From positions 56,103,670 through 56,167,669 of the forward strand of contig OZ025248.1 of NCBI GenBank assembly GCA_964019135.1: a stretch of DNA of 64,000 nucleotides, in the 5' to 3' direction. The position numbers were made by a program, and so were the translations under genes. Source of the stretch: Arenicola marina. Its lineage: Eukaryota; Annelida; Polychaeta; Arenicolidae. The notes beneath the pieces are model-generated. The model ran no database searches, had not been told where the DNA came from, and saw only the letters and a program-made list of their open reading frames with translations. Below are positions 54,630 through 64,000 of the stretch, piece by piece (position 1 is the stretch's first letter; each line of letters begins with the position of its first letter).

Positions 54630-57600
54630 GGAAACTAGAGAGAGGCCAGGTGCCAGAGAGGCGGGTGTGTTAACTAGTATGTCTGCCAGAGAGGCGGGTG
54701 GGGTAACTAGTATGTCCGCCAGAGAGGCGGGTGGGGTAACTAGTATGTCCGCCAGAGAGGCGGGTGGGGTAACTAGTATGTCCGCCAGAGAGGCGGGTGG
54801 GGTAACTAGTACGTCCGCCAGAGAGGCGGGTGGGGTAACTAGTATGTCCGCCAGAGGCGAGTGGGGTAACTAGTATGTCCGCCAGAGAGGCGGTAGGGGT
54901 AACTAGTATGTCCGCCAGAGAGGCGGGTGGGGTAACTAGTATGTCCGCCAGAGAGGCGGGTGGGGTAACTAGTATGTCCGCCAGAGAGGCGGGTGGGGTA
55001 ACTAGTATGTCCGCCAGAGAGGCGGGTGGGGTAACTAGTATGTCCGCCAGAGGCGAGTGGGGTAACTAGTATGTCCGCCAGTGAGGCGGTAGGGGTAACT
55101 AGTATGTCCGCCAGAGAGGCGGGTGGGGTAACTAGTATGTCCGCCAGAGAGGCGGGTGGGGTAACTAGTATGTCCGCCAGAGAGGCGGGTGGGGTAACTA
55201 GTATGTCCGCCAGAGAGGCGGGTGGGGTAACTAGTATGTCCGCCAGAGAGGCGGGTGGGGTAACCAGTATGTCCGCCAGAGAGACGGGTGGGGTACCTAA
55301 TATGTCCGCCAGAGAGGCGGGTGGGGTAACTAGTATGTCCGCCAGAGAGGCGGGTGGGGTAACTAGTATGTCCGCCAGAGAGGCGGGTGGGGTAACTAGT
55401 ATGTCCGCCAGAGAGGCGGGTGGGGTAACTAGTATGTCCGCCAGAGAGGCGGGTGGGGTAACTAGTATGTCCGCCAGACAGGCGGGTGGGGTAACTAGTA
55501 TGTCCGCCAGAGAGGCGGGTGGGGTAACTAGTATGTCCGCCAGAGAGGCGGGTGGGGTAACTAGTATGTCCGCCAGAGAGGCGGGTGGGGTAACTAGTAT
55601 GTCCGCCAGAGAGGCGGGTGGGGTAACCAGTATGTCCGCCAGAGAGACGGGTGGGGTACCTAATATGTCCGCCAGAGAGGCGGGTGGGGTAACTAGTATG
55701 TCCGCCAGAGAGGCGGGTGGGGTAACTAGTATGTCCGCCAGAGAGGCGGGTGGGGTAACTAGTATGTCCGCCAGAGAGGCGGGTGGGGTAACTAGTATGT
55801 CCGCCAGAGAGGCGGGTGGGGTAACTAGTATGTCCGCCAGACAGGCGGGTGGGGTAACTAGTATGTCCGCCAGAGAGGCGGGTGGGGTAACTAGTATGTC
55901 CGCCAGAGAGGCGGGTGGGGTAACTAGTATGTCCGCCAGAGAGGCGGGTGGGGTAACTAGTATGTCCGCCAGACAGGCGGGTGAGGTAACTGGTATGTCC
56001 GCCAGAGAGGCGGTGGGGTAACTAGTATGTCCGCCAGAGACGAGTGGGGTAACTAGTATGTCCGCCAGAGAGGCGGGTGGGGTAATTAGTATGTCCGCCA
56101 GAGAGGCGGGTGGGGTAACTAGTATGTCCGCCAGAGAGGCGGGTGGGGTAACTAGTATGTCCGCCAGAGAGGCGGGTGGGGTAACTAGTATGTCCGTCAG
56201 AGGCGAGTGGGGTAACTAGTATGTTCGCCAGAGAGGTGGGTGGGGTAACTAGTATGTCCGCCAGAGAGGCAGGTGGGGTAACTAGTATGTCCGCCAGAGA
56301 GGCGGGTGGGGTAACTAGTATGTCCGCCAGAGGCGAGTGGGGTAACTAGTATGTCAGTCAGAGAGGCGGGAGGGGTTACTAGTATGTCCGCCAGAGAGGC
56401 GGGTGGGGTAACTAGTATGTCCGTCAGAGGCGAGTGGGGTAACTAGTATGTTCGCCAGAGAGGTGGGTGGGGTAACTAGTATGTCCGCCAGAGAGGCAGG
56501 TGGGGTAACTAGTATGTCCGCCAGAGAGGCGGGTGGGGTAACTAGTATGTCCGCCAGAGGCGAGTGGGGTAACTAGTATGTCATTCAGAGAGGCGGGAGG
56601 GGTAACTAGTATGTCCGCCAGAGAGGCGGGTGGGGTAACTAGTATGTCCGCCAGAGAGGCGGGTGGGGTAACTAGTATGTCCGCCAGAGAGGCGGGTGGG
56701 GTAACTAGTATGTCATTCAGAGCGGCGGGTGGGGTAACTAGTATGTCCGCCAGAGAAGCGGGTGGGGTAACTAGTATGTCTGCCAGAGAGGCCTGTGGGG
56801 TAACTAGTATGTCCGCCAGAGAGGCGGGTGGGGTAACTAGTACGTCCGCCAGAGAGGCGGGTGGGGTAACTAGTATGTCCGCCAGAGAGGCGGGGGGGTA
56901 ACTAGTATGTCCGCCAGAGAGGCGGGTGGGGTAACTAGTATGTCCGCCAGAGAGGCGGTAGGGGTAACTAGTATGTCCGCCAGAGAGGCGGGTGGGGTAA
57001 CTAGAATGTCCGCCAGAGAGGCGGGTGGGGTAACTAGTATGTCCGCCAGAGAGGCGGGTGGGGTAACTAGTATGTCCGCCAGAGAGGCGGGTGGGGTAAC
57101 TAGTATGTCCGCCAGAGAGGCCTGTGGGGTAACTAGTATGTCCGCCAGAGAGGCGGGTGGGGTAACTAGTATGTCCGCCAGAGGCGAGTGGGGTAACTAG
57201 TAGGGCCCGCCAGAGAGGCGGGTGGAGTAACTAGTATGTCCGCCAGAGAGGCGGGTGGGGTAACTAGTATGTCCGCCAGAGAGGCGGGTGGGGTAACTAG
57301 TATTTCCGCCAGAGAGGCGGGTGGGGTAACTAGTATGTCCGCCAGAGAGGCGGGGGGGTAACTAGTATGTCCGCCAGAGAAGCGGGTGGGGTAACTAGTA
57401 TGTCCGCCAGAGGCGAGTGGGGTAACTAGTATGTCCGCCAGAGAGGCGGGTGGGGTAACTAGTATGTCCGCCAGAGAGGCGGGTAGGGTAACTAGTATGT
57501 CCGCCAGAGAGACGGGTGGGGTAACTAATATGTCCGCCAGAGAGGCGGGTGGGGTAACTAGTATGTCCGCCGGAGAGGCGGGTGGGGTAACTAGTATGTT

Positions 57601-58150
57601 CGCCAGAGAGGCGGGTGGGGTAACCAGTATGTCCGCCAGAGAGGCGGGTGGGGTAACTAGTATGTCATTCAGAGAGGCGGGTGGGGTAACTAGTATGTCC
57701 GCCAGAGAAGCGGGTGGGGTAACTAGTATGTCCGCCAGAGAGGCGGGTGGGGTAACTAGTATGTCCGCCAGAGAGGCGGGTGGGGTAACTAGTATGTCCG
57801 CCAGAGAGGCGGGTGGGGTAACTAGTATGTCTGCTAGAGAGGTGGGTGGGGTAACTAGTATGTCCGCCAGAGAGGCGGGTGGGGTAACTAGTATGTCCGC
57901 CAGAGAGGCGGGTGGGGTAACTAGTATGTCCGCCAGAGAGGCGGGTGGGGTAACTAGTATGTCCGCCAGAGAGGCGGGTGGGGTAACTAGTATGTCCGCC
58001 AGAGAGGCGGGTGGGGTAACTAGTATGTCCGCCAGAGAGGCGGGTGGGGTAACTAGTATGTCCGCCAGAGAGGCGGGTGGGGTAACTAGTATGTCCGCCA
58101 GAGGCGAGTGGGGTAAGTAGTATGTCCGCCAGAGGCGAGTGGGGTAACGA
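54630..58150. repeat. Tandem array, 33-bp unit, about 107 copies
   Basis: The unit contains GTCCGCCAGAGAGGCGGGTG and GGGTAACTAGTAT. A 363-bp block (11 units) is duplicated: GAGACGGGTG at 55281 and 55644. As 33 is a multiple of three, one plus frame reads MSAREAGGVTS repeatedly until a shortened unit (AGAGGCGAG type) or an indel breaks it. Confidence 0.96.
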
Positions 58151-60090
58151 GTATGTCTGATGGGCGGGTGAGGTTATGAGTAGGTCTTCCACCCCTACCC
58201 TTACCCCTACAAAATAAAAAATAACCTCAATTCAACAATTAGAAACCGTTTTCTTAGTTAACATAATCGAAATCATCATTAGACAATCACAGCCATCTAA
58301 ATTATTATATGTGAATCGACACGCATATTGCATCATATTGTTAAACCCCTGTGTGCAAGTACATCAATCAGCTTACAGTGACCAGACCTGAGTGAGCCAA
58401 CCTAATTAGCCAGATTGTTTGACCAGGTCTGGCTAACAGAGGATTGATTACACTAATCAATTAGATTTAATTGACTAGACATGATGGACCAGGCTTGACC
58501 GACTAGAACTGACTAACCAGACCTGTTCATCAGACTTTATTAGAGACCTGATTGGAAGATCACGTTGACCAGGCTTAATTCATAAGACTTCATTAGAGAC
58601 CTGGTTGGAAGATCACTTTGACCAAACCTGATTTGTCTCTACATAGCCTATACTTCGCATGGGGTAAATTGAACACGTTACAATTCCAGCCCGCAGGTAG
58701 CGGTCTGAGATTACCCCGGTCTGCGTTTGTCCCTATACTGAACTAGCTAGGTCATACCGACCACTGTACAAATACGGCCCGCGATGCAATAGCAGTCCGT
58801 AGTTGCCATGGTCTCAACTTACCGGCCGAATCTTGCGCATGCGCAGTTGGTGTGTGGGTAAATTCAGTCCGGGACAATTTCAGTCCGTGACACCCGGCAA
58901 GAGCAAGAGGGCGGAATGTCCTCTGCAGAGCTCTAGGTCACAATAGGCCGTTGGGAAGTGCTTTGGGCGGCATGGCAACGACCCACGCAATTACCGGACC
59001 ATATCCAGCTTCGGTGGTCGGGGATTGGGTGTGAATTGGGCGGGCCGGTGGGGCGAAGGGTAAGAGGACACTTATGGCAAGCCGTTTGCGCATTATGAGT
59101 CACACAATCGCTGAGGTGAAGTGGGTGATCCGATGGCAGATATAACCGATTCCTATAGGTATTGACGAGGGCAGACATAACCGGTTGCTACAGATATTGA
59201 CGATACCAGACTGACCAGGCGTCACCACTGATAGCACCTTGAGACACGGGCGGCGCATTCCGCGGAACATCCTCTGAGCCTATCGTGCCAAAGAGGATCG
59301 CCGACCGGAGCTCACTGAAGGCGGGGATAGTCAGGCAAGGCTGCTGGTCTAATGGGGGTAATCTTCCGGGACGTTCCGAGACGTTCTGAGCCGCTGCGCA
59401 CACCGAGGCTGTACAAAACCCTGCAGGGCACACCGCCAGTGATGGGAGGCTGGCACTGGCACGTATACATGGCATGTGTGGCCATCTCCAACCAGGGAGG
59501 ACGGCGTGAAAGAGAATAAATGATTCAACGATGTGATTGGGATTGGAACCCCGCACCGGCCGCTTGAGCTGGTCTTGCAGAGCATACTGGACAGTTGCCG
59601 CAGCGGCTACCCACACGCTGACCCCACATATCGATCCCTCGTAGGAGCGTTGTAATTTGGTGTTCAGAACGCGTTTGGCCTATGTTTTATAAGTGCACTG
59701 TACTGTGTCACACCTGTCGAACGCAAACTGAAAATAGGGCGCGGTTAGATGATTTAAAAGCTGTTTACTACATATATTAGGTTTAGTAAGAATTACGCAT
59801 GCGGACGCTGACGGCGTTAATATATATCACAAGTGACGCCATACATAATTATATATCAAAGACGGTTGTCATAGTGATGTCTCGGCCCTGAGACAGCATG
59901 CATGGACCTTAATGTCCCATCCATTGCATTGAATCAGATGATGTAATTTGAAAGGAAGAGAGAGACATGAGAGTGGTTGAGGGTACATATTATGCAGTCC
60001 CAAGAAGGGGGCCGCTGGCGACATCAGCGCACCTGCCCCCCAACCGGCTTACATTAACCATAAGCATCTTCAGGCGAAGTCTTCGGTGAC
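58151..60090. other. Unique sequence, no gene recognised
   Basis: Contains a two-copy 57-bp repeat at 58520-58630 and an open minus-strand segment at 59188-59616 that I do not recognise. A GGTTCCAATCCC motif on the minus strand near 59550 resembles a tRNA B box, but no A box was found. Confidence 0.4.
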
Positions 60091-60091
60091 A

Positions 60092-60440
60092 CGGTATTTT
60101 TTAATTAGCCGAAAGGGACCGGGTATAGCAGAAAATGCCGCCCAGTTTGATTGGTGGGTCACTGCATCGAGGGGGAGGAGGGGGGGAAGGGGAGGATGGG
60201 GAGGAGGGGGGGGGGAGGCGGAGGAGGCGGAGGAGGGGGAAGAGGGGGAGGAGGAGGAGGAGGGGGGGCGGTATTTTTTAATTAGCCGAAAGGGACCGGG
60301 CACAGCAGAAAATGCCGCCCAGGTTGACTGGTGGGTCACTGCGTCGAAGGGGAGGATGGGGATGAGGGGGAAGAGGGGGAGGAGGAGGAGGGGGGAGGAG
60401 GAGGAGGGGGGAGGAGGAGGAGGGGGGGAGGAGGGGGCTG
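60092..60440. repeat. Duplicated 80-bp segment and GGA-rich purine tract
   Basis: The segment starting GGTATTTTTTAATTAGCCGA occurs at 60093 and 60270, 177 bp apart. Each copy is followed by an irregular (GGA/GGGGA)n tract (60170-60265 and 60345-60435). Confidence 0.9.
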
Positions 60441-60710
60441 CAAATTAAGCCACCTCTCTTAATCAACAGCTGCAGCGAGCTTGCTTAGCTTAATGGGCTT
60501 AGCTGCCATGACTACGTTGGCTTGGACGATACTTTCCCCACAGAGGATCCAATTAAAAGACAAAGAACGACATATTGGCACGTCATACCACAGCGCCGGC
60601 AACAGTATCATGGCAATTATGTGAAGTAAAAGAACGCAACAATGATTGGTGTTGCATAAAGGTTTTCTTATACCTCATCGCGAGGTTGTTTATTGTACAA
60701 TATATATTCG

Positions 60711-60717
<7 letters not shown>

Positions 60718-60767
<50 letters not shown>

Positions 60768-60795
60768 TTATATATATATATTTATATCATATATA
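60718..60795. repeat. (TA)n microsatellite
   Basis: An almost pure TA dinucleotide tract of about 45 bp followed by interrupted TATTTATA. Confidence 0.95.
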
Positions 60796-60799
60796 ACAG

Positions 60800-61555
60800 G
60801 GGACGCCCAGAAACTCACGCCGCCCAAGATGTTGCATACGGTTGAACAGATCGACCAGTAATGCAAGAAAACGAAGTAGCCGTTGCACGGAAATTGTATT
60901 TGTCACAAATTAAAACCGTGCGATAAAAATGTCGGGATTACGGCTCTGACGTGTGAACTGAAAACGTGAGCGCATGCCCCCGTCTCATCATCAGGAGAGA
61001 GAGATGGACATCCTTCAGCGGACACGGGCAAAATGGCTCACTAGATGGAAGCACAAGTAATCAGTTGACTACGAAATAGCTCACTGGAGGGCGGCACTGT
61101 TTTCTAGAGGTTTTGCATTGCACCTTTACACAGGTGAATAGGGTCGTGCATATATGGCATGAGCGGCGGGAGGAGCTGGCGACGAGCTGACATTTACCCC
61201 CAAGTCGCCGCATCCGCTGCAGTACGCAGACAATTAACAAATCTACAAGAGTCAGGGAGAATCAGCCAGGAACCAGGAAACATGATCCTTCGACAGCGAG
61301 AGCGAAGGCAAATCTATGGGCGTGGTTATTGCATATCGTTCATGGTAAAGGCAGATTATTTGAGGAGAAAGTGTGCGAGACGTGTCTGCAACAATGAATG
61401 ATTCTGTCTGCTTGATTTGATGGTTCGTTCGGCGTAGCATTGGTTTGTACGACGCCATGATCGTCATTTGTAGTCTCACGACGCTGCACGTGGATCGTTT
61501 GCGTTCAACGAACAATTGTGTTGGCAGAGAAAATCAAGTAAAAACAGAACACGGA
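60800..61555. other. Unique sequence, no gene recognised
   Basis: About 750 bp of non-repetitive sequence with no recognised exon, RNA gene or element. Confidence 0.4.
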
Positions 61556-64000
61556 TCGGGGCTGAGGGTAAGAGGCGCGGCCGGGGTAGGGGCTGAGGGT
61601 AAGAGGCGCGGCCGGGGTAGGGGCTGAGGGTAAGAGCCGCGGCCGGGTAGGTCCTGAGGGTAAGAGGCGCGGCCGGGATAGGGGCTGAGGGTAGGAGACG
61701 CGGCCATGAAAAGGGGCTAAGGGGATGAGGCGCAGCCGGGAAGAGTGGCTGAGGGTAAGAGGCGCGGCCGGGGATCGGGGTTGAGGGTAAGAGGCGCGGC
61801 CGGGATAAGGGCTGAGGGTAAGAGGCGCGGCCGGGATAGAGGCTGAGGGTAAGAGGCGCGGCCGGGGATCGGGGCTGAGGGTAAGAGGCGCGGCCGGGAT
61901 AGAGGCTGAGGGTAAGAGGCGCGGCCGGGAAAAGGGGCTGAGGGTAAGAGGCGCGGCCGGGAAAAGGGGCTGAGGGGAAGAGGCGCGGCCGGGATAGAGG
62001 CTGAGGATAAGAGGCGCGGCCGGGGATCGGGGCTGAGGGTAAGAGGCGCGGCCGGGATAGAGGCTGAGGGTAAGAGGCGCGGCCGGGAAAAGGGGCTGAG
62101 GGTAAGAGGCGCGGCCGGGAAAAGGGGCTGAGGGGAAGAGGCGCGGCCGGGATAGAGGCTGAGGATAAGAGGCGAGGCCGGGGATCGGGGCTGAGGGTAA
62201 GAGGCGCGGCCGGGATAGAGGCTGAGGGTAAGAGGCGCGGCCGGGGATCGGGGCTGAGGGTAAGAGGCGCGGCCGGGATAGAGGCTGAGGGTAAGAGGCG
62301 CGGCCGGGAAAAGGGGCTGAGGGTAAGAGGCGCGGCCGGGAAAAGGGGCTGAGGGGAAGAGGCGCGGCCGGGATAGAGGCTGAGGATAAGAGGCGCGGCC
62401 GGGGATCGGGGCTGAGGGTAAGAGGCGCGGCCGGGATAGAGGCTGAGGGTAAGAGGCGCGGCCGGGAAAAGGGGCTGAGGGTAAGAGGCGCGGCCGGGAT
62501 GGAGGCTGAGGGTAAGAGGCGCGGCCGGGAAAAGGGGCTGAGGGTAAGAGGCGCGGCCGGGATAGAGGCTGAGGGTAAGAGGCGCGGCCGGGAAAAGGGG
62601 CTGAGGGTAAGAGGCGCGGCCGGGAAAAGGGGCTGAGGGTAAGAGGCGCGGCCGGGATAGAGGCTGAGGGTAAGAGGCGCGGCCGGGGATAGGGGCTGAG
62701 GGTGAGAGGCGCGGCCGGGATAGGGGCTGAGGGTAAGAGGCGCGGCCGGGATAGGGGCTGAGGGTGAGAGGCGCGGCCGGGGATCGGGGCTGAGGGTAAG
62801 GGGCGCGGCCGGGATAGAGGCTGAGGATAAGAGGCGCGGCCGGTGATAGGGGCTGAGGGTGAGAGGCGCGGCCGGGATAGGGGCTGAGGGTAAGAGGCGC
62901 GGCCGGGGATCGGGGCTGAGGGTGAGAGGCGCGGCCGGGGATCGGGGCTGAGGGTAAGAGGCGCGGCAGGGGATTGGGGCTGAGGGTGAGAGGCGCGGCC
63001 GGGATAGAGGCTGAGGGTGAGAGGCGCGGCCGGGTTCGGGGCTGAGGGTGAGAGGCGCGGCCGGAATACAGGCTGAGGGTAAGAGGCGCGGCCGGGATCG
63101 GAGCTGAGGGTAAGAGGCGAGGCCGGGGACCGGGGCTGAGGGTAAGAGGCGCGGCCGGGGTAGGGGCTGAGGGTAAGAGGCGCGTCCGGGGTAGGGGCTG
63201 AGGGTAAGAGGCGCGGCCGGGGTAGGGGCTGAGGGTAAGAGCCGCGGCCGGGGTAGGTCCTGAGGGTAAGAGGCGCGGCCGGGATAGGGGCTGAGGGTAG
63301 GAGACGCGGCCATGAAAAGGGGCTGAGGGTAAGAGGCGCAGCCGGGAAAAGGGGCTGAGGGTAAGAGGCGCGGCCGGGGATCGGGTTTGAGGGTAAGAGG
63401 CGCGGCCGGGATAGGGGCTGAGGGTAAGAGGCGCGGCCGGGATAGAGGCTGAGGGTAAGAGGCGCGGCCGGGGATCGGGGCTGAGGGTAAGAGGCGCGGC
63501 CGGGATAGAGGCTGAGGATAAGAGGCGCGGCCGGGAAAAGGGGCTGAGGGTAAGAGGCGCGGCCGGGATAGAGGCTGAGGGTAAGAGGCGCGGCCGGGAA
63601 AAGGGGCTGAGGGTAAGAGGCGCGGCCGGGATAGGGGCTGAGGGTAAGAGGCGCGGCCGGGGATCGGGGCTGAGGGTAAGAGGCGCGGCCGGGATAGAGG
63701 CTGAGGGTAAGAGGCGAGGACGGGATCGGGGCTGAGGGTAAGAGGCGCGGCCGGGAAAAGGGGCTGAGGGTAAGAGGCGCGGCCGGGATAGAGGCTGAGG
63801 GTAAGAGGCGCGGCCGGGGATCGGGGCTGAGGGTGAGAGGCGCGGCCGGGATCGGGGCTGAGGGTGAGAGGCGCGGCCGGGATAGGGGCTGAGGGTAAGA
63901 GGCGCGGCCGGGATCGGGGCTGAGGGTGAGAGGCGCGGCCGGGATAGGGGCTGAGGGTAAGAGGCGCGGCCGGGATAGGGGCTGAGGGAAAAAGGCGCGG
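61556..64000. repeat. GC-rich tandem array, 27-32-bp unit, about 85 copies, runs off the window
   Basis: The unit contains GCTGAGGGTAAGAGGCGCGG and a variable spacer (CCGGGATAGAG, CCGGGAAAAGGG or CCGGGGATCGGG). A block of about 1.6 kb is duplicated: rare GTAGGAGACG at 61691 and 63297 with the same neighbours. No minus-frame stop occurs in most units, hence a spurious 600-codon frame. Confidence 0.95.

Noticed and set aside
55071..58120. Repeated MSAREAGGVTS open frames
   Set aside because: 33-bp unit, a multiple of three. Frames break at each shortened unit, and no coding sequence or start context exists outside the array.
59188..59616. Minus-strand open frame of 142 codons as a gene
   Set aside because: No recognised domain, no splice or start support, and the composition resembles other non-coding unique sequence in the window.
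61505..63313. Minus-strand frame of 602 codons, Pro/Arg/Ser-rich
   Set aside because: Produced by the GC-rich array with few stops; the frame wanders among unit lengths and only the array contributes.
1..64000. CRISPR array among the regular repeats
   Set aside because: The arrays are head-to-tail with no unique spacers, no cas genes are present and the genes are eukaryotic.

Overview
This window is eukaryotic nuclear DNA from an animal. Its genes are split into short exons by GT/AG introns, long stretches are non-coding, a tRNA-derived SINE family is present, and roughly half of the 64 kb is tandem (minisatellite) repeat. All three recognisable genes are animal families. The transporter gene reads most like arthropod SLC16 relatives, and long poly-G/C tracts plus many minisatellites would suit a crustacean; that placement is a guess.

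Layout. 1-5340: five tandem arrays and one unrecognised exon-like open segment. 5631-10319 (+): the last four exons of a monocarboxylate-transporter-like (SLC16/MFS) gene; the exon carrying the first membrane helix was not found. 10320-19795: its probable 3' UTR, then arrays including 94 copies of a 40-bp unit. 19796-26530 (+): four exons encoding the C-terminal part of a guanylate cyclase catalytic domain and a polar tail; earlier exons were not found, and one exon junction does not keep the frame. A 22-bp array fills its middle intron and a 55-bp array made from the end of its coding sequence follows its stop codon. 27004-32670: unannotated DNA and an 88-copy 29-bp array. 32841-53219 (-): a 14-exon CYB5R4 gene (cytochrome b5 reductase 4, NCB5OR) that I could join exon by exon with every intron phase matching, giving a predicted 599-residue protein. 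53220-64000: upstream DNA, a 107-copy 33-bp array, purine tracts, a (TA)n tract and a GC-rich array that runs off the window end.

Main observation. Many arrays inside or beside these genes are built from exon edges. Copies of a CYB5R4 3' splice site with the first 17 exon bases (about 23 times), the end of another CYB5R4 exon with its 5' splice site (about 12 times), smaller sets at three or four more exon edges, and the stop-codon end of the cyclase gene have been multiplied in tandem. This suggests that exon-intron junctions repeatedly seeded minisatellites here. The long open reading frames through the arrays follow from unit lengths and the lack of stops; they are not supported as genes.

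The three genes do not form a pathway. The CYB5R4 model joins cytochrome b5, CS and flavin reductase modules in one soluble NAD(P)H-to-heme electron-transfer enzyme.
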